A stretch of DNA of 64,000 bases, taken from Acidimicrobiales bacterium (lineage in GTDB: Bacteria > Actinomycetota > Acidimicrobiia > Acidimicrobiales > JADJXE01). Shown here one piece after another: positions 7,964 to 17,456 of this stretch. The DNA lies in assembly GCA_016716005.1 (NCBI GenBank), contig JADJXE010000001.1, positions 1,997,001 through 2,061,000 of the forward strand, read 5' to 3'. The position numbers and the translations under genes were made by a program. The notes under the pieces are model-generated. The model searched no databases. It worked only from the letters and a program-made list of their open reading frames with translations, and had not been told where the DNA came from. Every line of letters starts with the position of its first letter. Positions within the stretch are counted from its first letter, which is position 1.

Positions 7964-8089
7964 CGGCGCTCCCGTCGGCGGTCGAGCGGGGCGACCTCTC
8001 GCATGAGGACGGACTCCGCGTCGGCGCCGAGGCGATCCGCGTCGGAGCGGGGACGCGGTCGCCCCGGTCGCGCCGTGACGGTCGGTGCG

Positions 8090-8272
8090 TCAGCTGCTGA
8101 GGGCCTCGAACACCTCGTAGACCATCCAGGCCGGCCAGAAGAGCCCCTGGAAGATCGCGAAGACGTACCCCCAGAAGGTGTCCGCCTGCTGCCAGAACCA
8201 CACCCAGGCCCCGAAGATGCCCAGGGCGTAGATCGCACCTCCGCCGGCGGCCCCGGCGCTGCTGTCGGCCAT
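8090..8272 (-). CDS. Small membrane protein of unknown function
   Basis: 60 residues from ATG 8272, with GGGGAGG as ribosome-binding site. After a Gly/Ala-rich start come two hydrophobic, aromatic segments containing GIFGAWVWFWQQAD, FWGYVFAIFQGLFWPAW and MVYEVFEAL. The dense Trp/Phe content and conserved look resemble a small family of hypothetical actinobacterial membrane proteins (recalled, not searched). No function is known. It lies alone between the frameshifted hydrolase and tRNA-Leu. Confidence 0.65.
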   Translation of the reverse strand: MADSSAGAAGGGAIYALGIFGAWVWFWQQADTFWGYVFAIFQGLFWPAWMVYEVFEALSS

Positions 8273-8464
8273 CGTCAGGTACCTCCCCCACGACGACTCC
8301 GCCGGGCTGGCTGCGTCGCGGACAGAGCAGGAGTCTCGGCCGCTTTCGTTCTCCGAGCAAGGAACGGACGGCCGCAGCCCCAGCAGGTGAGGGCGCGCGT
8401 CAGGTGCTCCGGCTGGCATCGGCCGCTCCAGACGCGAAGAACCCCCCGCTGAGCAGGGGGTTCG

Positions 8465-8551
<87 letters not shown>

Positions 8552-8669
8552 GAGCAGCAGCCGGAAAGGGTAGCGCGTCGCGCCACGACCGCCGAAGGTT
8601 GACCAGTCGACCACCGTGAGGGTGGTGAGCCGGGCGGAGAACGGGGCGGGCGACCCGCACCAGCCGGGC

Positions 8670-10025
8670 TCACGAACCGAGCTCGCGGGCCTCCAGGTCG
8701 GCCAGGCGGTCGAGCAGGTCGCCCACCAGGGCCGACCGGGCCCCACCGCCGTAGGCCAGGTTCACCAGCTCAGGGCGGTCGTCGAGCACGTCGTAGGCCT
8801 CGAGCTCCTGGCGGTGCATCGGCGCGCGCTCGTCGCCCGCCTCGAAGTAGCGGGCCAGCTTGGTCGAGCCCTGCACCACCCCCCGCAGGAAGCCCCGGGC
8901 GTGGTCACCGGGCTTCCCCAGGGTGGAGCGGGCGTCGTACGTCAGGAGCACCGCGTCGCGCACCGAGGTGACCGGGTCGCGCAGCACGGGCGACAGGTCG
9001 ACGCCGGGCAGGCCGTGCCGGGCGGCCGCCTCGGGCGCCCCGACCAGCGAGAGCACCGTGGGCGCCACGTCGACGAGCGAGGCCATGGCCTCGGTCTCCC
9101 AGCCCGCCGGCGTCACCCCCGGCCAGCGCACCACGAGCGGCACGTTGGCGTTCTCCTCGTAGATCACGGGGCCCTTGCCCCGCAGCTGGTGGGCCCCGGC
9201 CAGCTCGCCGTGGTCGGAGGTGAGGATCACCACCGTGTCGTCGGCCAGGCCGGTCTCGTCGAGGACGTCGAGCACCGAGCCCAGGTGACGGTCGCTCTCG
9301 TGGTGCAGGTCGACGTAGTCGTTCACGAACCCGTGCCACCGCAACCGCCCGACCGGGGTGCGGCCCACGAACCCACCCACCACGTGGCCGAGCGAGCGGA
9401 ACGCCCGCTGGACGGTGGGCTTGGTCGAGAGGTCGTCGCCGAAGCTCGGCGGCAGGGCCGGCCGGTAGTCGTGCAGCCCCAGGCGAGGGGCCCGGGGGCT
9501 GAACATGATGTCGTGGGGGTTCACGATGGAGACGGCCAGGAACCAGGGCCGGTCCCGGGGCGCCTTCTCGCGGAGCCAGCGGGCCGCCTGCGAGGCCGTC
9601 TGGCCGTCGTAGAACCGCCCCTCGTAGGGGCGGCCGTGGCGGTCGGGGCCGGTCCAGTCGGCGAACCCGTACGGCTCGAGCGAGTCACGCAGGTCGGGCC
9701 CCCGACTCAGGTGCCACTTGCCCAGGTACGCGGCGTGGCACCCGGCCCGGTCGAGCATGGTGCCGAGCGTCGGCACCGCCGGGTCGAGCGACGCCTGCCA
9801 CGGCAGGTCGACGTTGTCGCCCATCCCCACCGTGGGGGCGTGGTGCCCGGTGAAGATCGTGGCCCGGCTGGGTGTGCACAACGACGCCGCCGAGTAGCAC
9901 CGACGGAAGGTGAGGCCCTCGGCGGCCAGGCGCTCGCGGGTCGCGAAGCGCACGTCGTCGGGGAACCAGGCCCGGCGACGCTCCTGGTCGGTGAGGAGCA
10001 GCAGCACGTTGGGGGCGCGGGCCAC
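8670..10025 (-). CDS. Type I sulfatase (formylglycine-dependent)
   Basis: 451 residues from GTG 10025. The N terminus has the metal-binding PNVLLLLTDQ, then the sulfatase signature SLCTPSRATIFTG, whose Cys is converted to formylglycine by a maturation enzyme (not in this window). HLSRG and IVNPHD segments and a late TSDHGELAGAHQ contribute further metal and substrate ligands. No signal peptide is evident, so it appears cytoplasmic. Substrate unknown: sulfate ester, or phosphonate in relatives. The start is supported by a TACGGT -10 box 7 nt upstream. It diverges from fhaA. Confidence 0.88.
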   Translation of the reverse strand: MARAPNVLLLLTDQERRRAWFPDDVRFATRERLAAEGLTFRRCYSAASLCTPSRATIFTGHHAPTVGMGDNVDLPWQASLDPAVPTLGTMLDRAGCHAAYLGKWHLSRGPDLRDSLEPYGFADWTGPDRHGRPYEGRFYDGQTASQAARWLREKAPRDRPWFLAVSIVNPHDIMFSPRAPRLGLHDYRPALPPSFGDDLSTKPTVQRAFRSLGHVVGGFVGRTPVGRLRWHGFVNDYVDLHHESDRHLGSVLDVLDETGLADDTVVILTSDHGELAGAHQLRGKGPVIYEENANVPLVVRWPGVTPAGWETEAMASLVDVAPTVLSLVGAPEAAARHGLPGVDLSPVLRDPVTSVRDAVLLTYDARSTLGKPGDHARGFLRGVVQGSTKLARYFEAGDERAPMHRQELEAYDVLDDRPELVNLAYGGGARSALVGDLLDRLADLEARELGS

Positions 10026-10032
10026 CAGCCCC

Positions 10033-10091
10033 ACCGTACGACCAGAGGCCGGGCGGCGTGCCCGGGAGCCCCGACACCCCCCTTGTATCCT
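10033..10091. promoter_or_regulatory. Divergent leaderless promoters of the sulfatase and fhaA genes
   Basis: On the minus strand TACGGT (10038-10033) ends 7 nt before GTG 10025. On the plus strand TATCCT (10086-10091) ends 6 nt before GTG 10098. Neither start has a Shine-Dalgarno sequence, so both transcripts are probably leaderless. Confidence 0.55.
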
Positions 10092-10097
10092 CGCCCC

Positions 10098-10757
10098 GTG
10101 GGGCTGAAGGGCTTCGAGCGGCGCCTCGAGCGTATGGTCGAAGGCGTGTTCGCACGCGCCTTCCGCAGCGAGCTCCGCCCGGTCGAGCTGGGCCGCCGGC
10201 TCGTGCGCGAGATGGACGAGAACCGCTCGGTCGACGTGAAGGGCCGCACCATCGTCCCCAACGCCTTCACGATCGGCCTCAGCCAGGCCGACCACGAGCA
10301 CTTCGCCGAGATCGAGGAGCTCCTCACCCGGGAGCTGTGCGAAGCGGCGCGGGCCTACGCCCGCGACGAGGGCTACTCGTTCCTGGGGCCGGTCGAGGTG
10401 TCGCTGGTCGTCGACCCCAAGCTGCGGGCCGGTGCGTTCGACGTCGGCAGCCGCCTGAAGGAGGGCGAGGGCGGCGCCGGCGCCGGCTCGATGGTGATGC
10501 CCACCGGCGAGCGCGTCCGGCTGGGCGACCAGGTCTGCACCATCGGCCGCCTTCCCGAGTCGACGGTCGTGCTCACCGACCCGGGCGTGAGCCGCCGGCA
10601 CGCCGAGATCCGGCCCGCCGGCGACGGCTACGTCGTGGTCGACCTCGGCTCCACCAACGGCACCCGCGTGAACGGGGTGATCGTCGCCGAGCACCGCCTG
10701 GGCGACGGCGACGAGGTCACGGTGGGCACCACCCGGATGCGCTTCGAGGCGTCGTAG
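10098..10757 (+). CDS. fhaA: FhaA: DUF3662 and FHA domain signalling protein
   Basis: 219 residues, shorter than mycobacterial FhaA because the linker is brief. The N-terminal DUF3662 domain begins MGLKGFERRLERMVEGVF and ends near residue 120. A C-terminal FHA domain carries the phosphothreonine-binding GRLPES, SRRHAEI and STNGTRVNG motifs. In actinobacteria FhaA links Ser/Thr kinase signalling to peptidoglycan precursor export (MurJ/CwsA partners). It heads the fhaA-fhaB-pstP-rodA-pbpA operon, with a leaderless -10 box just upstream. Confidence 0.93.
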   Translation: MGLKGFERRLERMVEGVFARAFRSELRPVELGRRLVREMDENRSVDVKGRTIVPNAFTIGLSQADHEHFAEIEELLTRELCEAARAYARDEGYSFLGPVEVSLVVDPKLRAGAFDVGSRLKEGEGGAGAGSMVMPTGERVRLGDQVCTIGRLPESTVVLTDPGVSRRHAEIRPAGDGYVVVDLGSTNGTRVNGVIVAEHRLGDGDEVTVGTTRMRFEAS

Positions 10758-10766
10758 GGCGGCGGG

Positions 10767-11237
10767 TTGCCCGAGAGCCTGCTCGACCTCCTCACCATCT
10801 GCCTGCTCGGCCTGCTCTACCTGTTCTTCTTCCGCGTGATCCGGGCGGTGTGGGCCGAGCTCCGCCCGCCCGCGCCCCGGGCCGAGGCCGGGCCCGGGCC
10901 CGCCCCCGCCGCAGGCACGGCGGCCGGTGGCCACAAGGGGCGTCGCGGCGGCCCGACCCACCTGGTCGTCGTCGAACCCAAGGACGACCGGGGCCGCAGC
11001 TGGGAGCTCGCCGACGAGCTCACCGTCGGCCGCGCCGGCGGCTGCGCCATCGCCATCGACGACAGCTTCGTGTCGCAGCTGCACGCCCGGGTCTTCCGCC
11101 GCGACGGCCGGCTCTTCGTGGAAGACCTCGGCTCCACCAACGGCACCTTCCTCAACCGCGACCGGGTCGCGGGGCCCGCGGCCATGAGCAAGGGCGACCG
11201 GCTCCGGGTCGGCGGCACGGTGCTGGAGGTGCGGTGA
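10767..11237 (+). CDS. fhaB: FhaB/FipA: membrane-anchored FHA domain protein
   Basis: 156 residues from TTG 10767, 9 nt after fhaA. One N-terminal membrane helix (LLDLLTICLLGLLYLFFF), then a basic and Pro/Ala-rich linker, then an FHA domain with VGRAGGCAIAIDD, VSQLHARVF and STNGTFLNRD. FhaB proteins are phosphorylated by PknA/PknB and bind cell-division proteins. The final TGA overlaps the GTG of pstP. Confidence 0.9.
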   Translation: MPESLLDLLTICLLGLLYLFFFRVIRAVWAELRPPAPRAEAGPGPAPAAGTAAGGHKGRRGGPTHLVVVEPKDDRGRSWELADELTVGRAGGCAIAIDDSFVSQLHARVFRRDGRLFVEDLGSTNGTFLNRDRVAGPAAMSKGDRLRVGGTVLEVR

Positions 11238-12694
11238 CCACCCCGGCCCTGCGATCCGGCGCCGCCTGCCACGTGGGCCGGGTGCGAGCCGTCAACCAGG
11301 ACGGCGCCCTCACCGCCGAGCGGCTGTTCGCGGTGGCCGACGGGATGGGCGGCCACGCCGCCGGCGAGGTGGCCTCGCAGACCGCCCTGCAGGTGTTGGC
11401 CGCCGGCTTCGACGAGCCCACCGCCGGTCGCTTCCTCGACGGGGTCGAGGCCGCCAACCGGGCCGTCTACGAGAAGGCCCTCGCCGACCCCGAGTTGGCA
11501 GGCATGGGCACCACCCTCGTGGCCGTCGCCCTCGTCGACGGCGCGGGGGGCGCCGGCCCGCACCTGGTGCTGGCCAACATCGGCGACTCGCGGGCCTACC
11601 TCCTCGAGCGCGACGGCAGCCTGGGCAGGCTCACGGTCGACCACAGCCTCGTCGAGGAGATGGTGCACGACGGCAGGCTCACGGCCGACGAGGCCCGCGT
11701 CCACCCGCACCGCAACATCCTCACCCGCGCCCTCGGCATCGACCCCGACGTGCCCATCGACGTGTGGGAGCTCACCGCCCACACCGGCGACCGCTACCTG
11801 CTGTGCAGCGACGGCCTCTTCAACGAGCTCGACGACGACCGCATCGCCGCCACCCTGCGCCGCCTGGCCGAACCCACGGAGGCGGCCGACGAGCTGGTCC
11901 GCCTGGCCAACGCGGCCGGCGGGCGCGACAACATCACCGCCGTCGTCGTCGACGTGGTGCACGCCGACGAGGCCGACGACCGCCCGCGCACCCTGTCGGC
12001 CGCGGTCATCGGCGGCTCCCCGGCCACCCGGGTGCAGCGCCGGGCCGAGCACGAGGCCGAGGGCGACGACCACACCACCGCGGCCGACGTCGTGACCCTC
12101 GACGCCGACGCCGACGCGACCGACACCGACGCGACCGACACCGCCGGGGCCGAGGCCGCCAGGCCCGAGGCCGCACCCGCCGACGGCCGAGCTGCCGGCG
12201 ACGAGCCCGCCGCCCACCAGCAGCGGCGCGCGGCGGCGCGCCCGGCCGCACCCCGCCGGGTCACCTGGCGCAGCGTGGCGTTCACCGTGCTCTTCCTGGG
12301 CGTGCTCGGGCTCGGCGCGGGCGCCGTCTGGTGGTACGCCCGCGGCACGTACTACGTGGCGTTCCGCGACGACGAGGTCGTGATCTTCCGGGGGCGGTCC
12401 GACAACGTGCTGTGGTTCAACTCCACGGTCGAGGAGGTCACCGACCTCTCCCGGAGCGACGTGCCGCCCCGCTTCCTCGCCGACCTCGACGCCGGAAAGC
12501 AGCAGTCCACCCTCGAGGACGCCCGCCGCTACGTGGCCCGGATCTCCCTCGAGGCCGACCGCCTCGAGGACGCCCGCTCCGCGCTCACCCCCACCACAGC
12601 CACCACCGCGCCGTCCACCACCGCGCGACCTACCACCACGACGCCCACGACCACGGCCGGGGCGCCGGCCCCACCGGGCACCGCCGCGCCCTGA
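11234..12694 (+). CDS. pstP: PstP: PP2C-family Ser/Thr phosphatase
   Basis: 486 residues. The PP2C catalytic domain (about residues 1-240) contains VNQDG, FAVADGMGGHAAGE, LANIGDSRAYLL, LLCSDGLFNELDDD and GGRDNITAVVVDV, the acidic residues that hold the Mn/Mg pair. A long Asp/Ala/Thr-rich linker, one membrane helix (about residues 345-370) and an extracellular region ending in a Thr/Pro-rich tail follow. It reverses PknB phosphorylation. Its start overlaps the end of fhaB and its stop overlaps the ATG of rodA (TGATG), so translation is coupled. Confidence 0.94.
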   Translation: MTTPALRSGAACHVGRVRAVNQDGALTAERLFAVADGMGGHAAGEVASQTALQVLAAGFDEPTAGRFLDGVEAANRAVYEKALADPELAGMGTTLVAVALVDGAGGAGPHLVLANIGDSRAYLLERDGSLGRLTVDHSLVEEMVHDGRLTADEARVHPHRNILTRALGIDPDVPIDVWELTAHTGDRYLLCSDGLFNELDDDRIAATLRRLAEPTEAADELVRLANAAGGRDNITAVVVDVVHADEADDRPRTLSAAVIGGSPATRVQRRAEHEAEGDDHTTAADVVTLDADADATDTDATDTAGAEAARPEAAPADGRAAGDEPAAHQQRRAAARPAAPRRVTWRSVAFTVLFLGVLGLGAGAVWWYARGTYYVAFRDDEVVIFRGRSDNVLWFNSTVEEVTDLSRSDVPPRFLADLDAGKQQSTLEDARRYVARISLEADRLEDARSALTPTTATTAPSTTARPTTTTPTTTAGAPAPPGTAAP

Positions 12695-14034
12695 TGGCCC
12701 GCCGACGCACCGAGCTGGGGCTCCTGCTCCTCGTGTTCGTGATCGTGGCCGGCGCCTACGTGCTCACCGCCCTCGGCCGCACCGCCGACGTCCCGGCCGA
12801 CATCGGCCCCTTCCTCGGCGTGGTGCTCGCCCTGCTCCTCGCCGCCCACCTGGCCACCCGCGTGTTCGCGCCGGGCGCCAACCCCGTCCTGCTCCCCATC
12901 GCGGCGCTGCTCAACGGCCTGGGCTACGTGATGATCGCCCGCCTCGACCCCGACCTGGCCGGCCTCCAGGCCACGTGGACCGCGGTGGCCATCGCCGCCT
13001 ACGTGGGCACCCTCGCGCTGGTGACGCGCACCCGCGACCTGCAGCGGTACCGCTGGACGTTCGCCCTGGTGGGCCTGGTGCTGCTGCTCCTCCCGCTGGT
13101 GCCCGGCATCGGCCGCGAGATCAACGGCTCGCGCATCTGGGTGAGCATCGGCCCGGTCAACTTCCAGCCCGGCGAGTTCGCCAAGATCGCTCTGGCCCTG
13201 TTCTTCGCGGCCTACCTGGTGGAGCGGCGCGAGCTGCTGGCGGTCCCGTTGCGGCGGATCGGGCCGATCGGCATCCCCGACCCCCGCCACCTCGGGCCGG
13301 TGCTGGCCGCCTGGATCATGTCGATGGTGGTGATGACCGCCGAGCGCGACCTGGGCTCGTCGCTGCTCTTCTTCGCCCTGTTCGTGGTGCTGGTGTGGGT
13401 GGCCACGGGGCGGGCGGCCTGGCTGGCCGTGGGAGGCGCGCTGTTCGCGGCCGGCGCCTGGTTCGCGTGGCGCCAGTTCGGCCACGTCCAGGACCGTGTC
13501 GACATCTGGCTCGACCCCTGGGAGGACCCCAGCGGCCGGGGGTTCCAGCTGGTGCAGACCATCTTCGCCCTGGCGTGGGGCGGGGTGACCGGCGCCGGCC
13601 TGGGGCTGGGCGACCCGGGTCGCATCCCCGCGGCCGAGACCGACTTCATCTTCGCGGTGATCGGCGAGGAGCTCGGGCTGCTCGGGGCGGCGGCCGTGCT
13701 CGCCGCCTTCCTGCTGCTCATCGGCACCGGCCTGCGCACCGCCCTCCAGGCCGACCCGCCCTTCGAGAAGCTGCTCGCCACCGGCCTCACCACGATCCTC
13801 GGACTGCAGGCCTTCATCATCATCGGTGGGGTGATCCGGGTGGTGCCCCTGACCGGCGTCACGCTGCCCTTCGTGTCCTACGGCGGCTCCTCCCTGGTGG
13901 CCAACTACGTGCTCCTCGCACTGCTCGTGCGGATCTCCGACGAGAACGCCCGTCGGGCCGGTGAGGTGCCGCCCACCCGCCGCCAGGCTCGGCGGGCGAC
14001 GCAGGCCGGAGCCGGAGCCGGAGCCGCGACGTGA
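12694..14034 (+). CDS. rodA: RodA/FtsW-family SEDS peptidoglycan polymerase
   Basis: 446 residues with about ten membrane helices. SEDS hallmarks are visible: GREINGSRIWVSIGPVNFQP, AERDLGSSLLFFALF (with the catalytic Asp region), a long extracytoplasmic loop with DPWEDPSGRGFQ, and FIFAVIGEELGLLG, then PFVSYGGSSLVANYVLLALL. SEDS proteins polymerise glycan strands from lipid II together with a class B PBP. The next gene is pbpA, as in other actinobacteria, where this copy is usually called RodA. It cannot be distinguished from FtsW with certainty. Confidence 0.92.
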   Translation: MARRRTELGLLLLVFVIVAGAYVLTALGRTADVPADIGPFLGVVLALLLAAHLATRVFAPGANPVLLPIAALLNGLGYVMIARLDPDLAGLQATWTAVAIAAYVGTLALVTRTRDLQRYRWTFALVGLVLLLLPLVPGIGREINGSRIWVSIGPVNFQPGEFAKIALALFFAAYLVERRELLAVPLRRIGPIGIPDPRHLGPVLAAWIMSMVVMTAERDLGSSLLFFALFVVLVWVATGRAAWLAVGGALFAAGAWFAWRQFGHVQDRVDIWLDPWEDPSGRGFQLVQTIFALAWGGVTGAGLGLGDPGRIPAAETDFIFAVIGEELGLLGAAAVLAAFLLLIGTGLRTALQADPPFEKLLATGLTTILGLQAFIIIGGVIRVVPLTGVTLPFVSYGGSSLVANYVLLALLVRISDENARRAGEVPPTRRQARRATQAGAGAGAAT

Positions 14035-15506
14035 ACCGCCAGATCCGCCGGCTGGGGATCGCCCTGATGGTCTGCTACGCGGTGCTGTTCGTCCAGCTCA
14101 ACTGGGTGCAGGTGCTGCGGGCCGACGACTACCTGGCCAACCCGGCCAACACACGCCCGATCGTCGACGCCTTCAGCCGGCCGCGCGGCAGCATCCAGAC
14201 GGCCGACGGCGTGATCGTGGCGGAGTCGGTGGAGGTCGACGGCCGCTTCCAGTACCTGCGCACCTACCCGCAGGGGCCGCTCTTCTCCCAGGTGACGGGC
14301 TGGTTCTCGTTCACCTACGGCGCCGACGGGGCCGAGGCCAGCTACAACCAGGAGCTCTCGGGCGAAGCGGTGCAGAGCCGGGGCTGGGCCGACCTGTTCC
14401 TGGAGCGCACCCGGCGCGAAGACCTCACGCTCAGCGTGCGGGCCGACGTGCAGCAGGCGGCCGCCGCCGCGCTGGGCGAGCGTCAGGGCTCGGTGGTGGC
14501 CCTCGACCCCCGCACCGGCGCGGTGCTCGCCCTGTGGAGCTGGCCCACCTACGACCCGAACCTGCTGTCGTCGCACGATCTCGAGGCGGTGCAGCAGGCG
14601 CGCGACCTGTTGCTGGCCGACCCGGCCAAGCCGCTGCTGCCCAAGACGTACCGCGAGCGCTACTTCCCCGGTTCCACCTTCAAGGTCGTGACCGCGGCGG
14701 CCGGGCTCGAGAGCGGCGAGGTCACGCCCACGTCGCCCAGCTACCCGGTCACGCGCGAGTACACCCCGCCCCTCACCACCACGCCGATCCGCAACTTCGG
14801 GGGCAGCGCGTGCGGGGGCACCCTCTTCACGATCCTGGCGGTGTCGTGCAACACCGCGTTCGCCCAGATGGGCGTCGACCTGGGCGCCGAGGTGATGGTG
14901 GAGCGGGCGCGGGCCTTCGGGTTCGACGCCGCGCCCCCGCTCGACCTTCCGGTGCCGGCCCGCTCGGCCTACCCGTCGGTCGCCTTCTTCGACGAGAACG
15001 ACCCGGCCCTGGCCCAGTCGGCCATCGGGCAGAACGACGTGGCCGCCACCCCGCTGCAGATGGCGCTGGTGGCCGCAGCGGTCGCGAACGAGGGCGTGGT
15101 GATGACGCCCCACGTGGGGCTCGACCTGCGCGACGACGAGGGCCGGCTGGTGGGCCGCATCGCCCCCGGCACCTGGCGCCGGGCCCTGTCGAGCGAGCAC
15201 GCGGCCACGCTGCGCGACGCCATGGTCGGCGTGGTCGACAACGGCACCGCCGGCGGGCTGGCGATCCCCGGCGTCACCGTCGCCGGCAAGACGGGCACGG
15301 CCCAGCTGGGCACCGAGCCGCCGGCCTCGCACGCCTGGGTCGTCGCGTTCGCTCCGGCCGAGGCCCCGCGCGTGGCCGTCGCGGTGATCGTCGAGGGCCT
15401 GCCGGGGGCCAGCGAGCAGACGGGCGGCCGGGTGGCGGCGCCCATCGCCCGCGCCGTGCTGGAGGTGGCCCTGGCCGCCCCGGACCCCCTGGGCCGCGGC
15501 GGGTGA
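14031..15506 (+). CDS. pbpA: PbpA: class B penicillin-binding protein (transpeptidase)
   Basis: 491 residues from GTG 14031, overlapping the rodA stop. One N-terminal membrane anchor, then a dimerisation region (SRPRGSIQTADGVIVAESV), then the transpeptidase domain with all three active-site motifs: STFK (acylated Ser, about residue 221), SCN in AVSCNTAF and KTG in VAGKTGTAQLG. It crosslinks peptidoglycan as partner of the SEDS polymerase. Length matches PbpA of mycobacteria and streptomycetes. Confidence 0.94.
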   Translation: MNRQIRRLGIALMVCYAVLFVQLNWVQVLRADDYLANPANTRPIVDAFSRPRGSIQTADGVIVAESVEVDGRFQYLRTYPQGPLFSQVTGWFSFTYGADGAEASYNQELSGEAVQSRGWADLFLERTRREDLTLSVRADVQQAAAAALGERQGSVVALDPRTGAVLALWSWPTYDPNLLSSHDLEAVQQARDLLLADPAKPLLPKTYRERYFPGSTFKVVTAAAGLESGEVTPTSPSYPVTREYTPPLTTTPIRNFGGSACGGTLFTILAVSCNTAFAQMGVDLGAEVMVERARAFGFDAAPPLDLPVPARSAYPSVAFFDENDPALAQSAIGQNDVAATPLQMALVAAAVANEGVVMTPHVGLDLRDDEGRLVGRIAPGTWRRALSSEHAATLRDAMVGVVDNGTAGGLAIPGVTVAGKTGTAQLGTEPPASHAWVVAFAPAEAPRVAVAVIVEGLPGASEQTGGRVAAPIARAVLEVALAAPDPLGRGG

Positions 15507-15530
15507 CCCGGGACCCGTGTGGGCGGGCCG

Positions 15531-15536
15531 TATCCT
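15531..15536 (+). promoter_or_regulatory. Candidate internal promoter of pknB
   Basis: TATCCT lies 25 nt after the pbpA stop and 34 nt before ATG 15571, with AAAGG 6 nt upstream of the ATG. pknB may therefore have its own promoter with a short leader in addition to read-through from the fha operon. Confidence 0.35.
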
Positions 15537-15570
15537 TGGCGGGTCACGCCCGCTCCCGACAAAGGCTCCG

Positions 15571-17433
15571 ATGACCCAGACGGGGATCGTCTTCAACGAC
15601 CGGTACCAGGTCACCCGCCAGCTCGGCCGCGGTGGCATGGCCGACGTCTACCTGGCCCACGACCAGCTGCTCGAGCGTCCGGTGGCGGTGAAGGTGCTGT
15701 TCCCCGAGTACGCGGCCGACCCGGCTTTCGTCGAGCGGTTCCGTCGCGAGGCCCAGGCCGCGGCGAACCTCAACCACCCGAACATCGTGGGCGTCTACGA
15801 CTGGGGCCAGCAGGGCGGGACCTACTTCATCGTGATGGAGTACGTCGACGGGCGCAGCCTGGCCGACATCCTCCGCGCCGACGGCCCGCTGCCGCCCAAC
15901 ACCTGCGCTGACATCGCCGACCAGGTGGCCGCGGCCCTGGGCTTCGCCCACCGCAACGGCGTGGTGCACCGCGACGTGAAGCCCGGCAACGCGCTCATCA
16001 CGCCGGCCGGCCACGTGAAGGTCGCCGACTTCGGCATCGCCCGGGCGCTCAACGCCGGCGACGACGGCCTCACCCGGGCCGGCCTGGTCATGGGCACCGC
16101 CACGTACTTCTCGCCCGAGCAGGCCCAGGGGCTCGCCGTCGACCAGAGGAGCGACCTCTACTCGCTCGGCGTGGTGATGTACGAGTGCCTCACCGGCTAC
16201 CCGCCGTTCGCCGGCGACACGGCCGTGGCCATCGCCTACCAGCACGTGCAGCAGCCGCCCGTGCCCCTCCGCCAGGTCGACGTGTCGGTGCCCCCGGGCC
16301 TCGAGGCGGTCGTCCTCAAGCTGCTGGCCAAGAACCCCGTCGACCGCTACGCCACCGCCGACGACCTCCGCGGCGACCTCAAGCGCTTCCGCGAGGGTCG
16401 GGCCGTGCTCGCCGACCCGGCCCTCACGCCCGGCGGCGCCACCGGCGCCCACGCCATCGACCCCACGGTGGCACTGGGTGCCACCCGGGCCGTCGGCGCG
16501 GTGCCCGACCCCACCCAGGTCGCCCCGCCCGGCGGCACCGGCGCGTACCCGCCCACCGGCGGCTACGGGGAGCCGAGGAGGCGCCGCAGCACGGCCGCCT
16601 TCGTGATGGTGCTCCTGGTCCTGCTCGCCGCGCTGGTCGCGGTGCTGGTCGCCCTGTCGCGCACGCTCGGCGGCGACAGCACCGTGCAGGTCACCGTGCC
16701 CAACGTCGTCAACCAGCCCGCCGACGCGGCCCGCGCCTCGCTCGAGGCCGCCGGCTTCCGGGTGCGCACCGAGTCGGGCGAGAGCGACGCGGTCGAGCCC
16801 GGGCTCGTCTTCGAGCAGGACCCTGCGGGCAACACCGACGCCGACGAGGGCTCCGAGGTGGTCATCCGGGTCAACCAGGGGCCCGCCCCGGTGCAGGTCG
16901 AGAGCTACGTGGGCCTCACCGAGGAGGACGCGGTGGCGCGCATCGAGGTGGCCGGGCTGGTGGCCGACGTGACCCGCGAGCCGTCCGACCAGGTGCCGAG
17001 CGGCCAGGTCATCCGCCAGGATCCCGAGGCCGGCCAGGAGGTGGCGGCGAACGGCTCGGTGCGGATCGTGGTGTCGACCGGCGCGGACCTGGTGGTGGTG
17101 CCCAACCTCGAGGGCCGCGGCGCCGACGCCGCCCGCCAGGCCCTGCAGGGCGACGGGTTCATCGTCGACGAGCTCACCCAGGCGTCCGACGTGGTGCCAG
17201 CGGGCCGGGTGATCGGCACCGACCCCTCGGCCGGCACCGAGCTCTCGCCGGGGGCGGTGGTGACGCTGATCGTGTCGGGCGGACCGGCCGAGACCACGAC
17301 CACCACCGAGTCGACCACCACCACCTCGACCACCACCACGACGCTGCCGCCCCCCACCGCCACCGTGCCGCCCACCATCACCATCACCCCCCCGAGCATC
17401 TCCCTGCCCGACCTGGGCACGTCGACGCCCTAG
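15571..17433 (+). CDS. pknB: PknB: transmembrane Ser/Thr protein kinase with PASTA repeats
   Basis: 620 residues. The kinase domain (1-280) has GRGGMADVY, the ATP-binding Lys in VAVKVL (about 41), HRDVKPGN and DFG. A Pro/Gly linker and one membrane helix (about 345-365) lead to three extracellular PASTA repeats that sense muropeptides or lipid II. The C terminus is an unusual Thr-rich, then Pro/Ile/Thr-rich tail of about 45 residues. It phosphorylates FHA proteins and cell-wall enzymes. ATG 15571 was chosen because the upstream GTG 15517 would overlap the promoter and add a non-homologous stretch. Confidence 0.94.
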   Translation: MTQTGIVFNDRYQVTRQLGRGGMADVYLAHDQLLERPVAVKVLFPEYAADPAFVERFRREAQAAANLNHPNIVGVYDWGQQGGTYFIVMEYVDGRSLADILRADGPLPPNTCADIADQVAAALGFAHRNGVVHRDVKPGNALITPAGHVKVADFGIARALNAGDDGLTRAGLVMGTATYFSPEQAQGLAVDQRSDLYSLGVVMYECLTGYPPFAGDTAVAIAYQHVQQPPVPLRQVDVSVPPGLEAVVLKLLAKNPVDRYATADDLRGDLKRFREGRAVLADPALTPGGATGAHAIDPTVALGATRAVGAVPDPTQVAPPGGTGAYPPTGGYGEPRRRRSTAAFVMVLLVLLAALVAVLVALSRTLGGDSTVQVTVPNVVNQPADAARASLEAAGFRVRTESGESDAVEPGLVFEQDPAGNTDADEGSEVVIRVNQGPAPVQVESYVGLTEEDAVARIEVAGLVADVTREPSDQVPSGQVIRQDPEAGQEVAANGSVRIVVSTGADLVVVPNLEGRGADAARQALQGDGFIVDELTQASDVVPAGRVIGTDPSAGTELSPGAVVTLIVSGGPAETTTTTESTTTTSTTTTTLPPPTATVPPTITITPPSISLPDLGTSTP

Positions 17434-17456
17434 CGTCGGCGGCACGGGGAGGGGGT

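Noticed and set aside
15517..15570. Upstream GTG start for pknB
   Set aside because: It would place the TATCCT box inside the coding sequence and add 18 residues not seen in PknB proteins.
17281..17345. CRISPR-like or tandem repeat (ACC-rich run)
   Set aside because: It encodes the Thr-rich tail of PknB; no spacers and no regular repeat unit. No CRISPR array was seen anywhere in the window.
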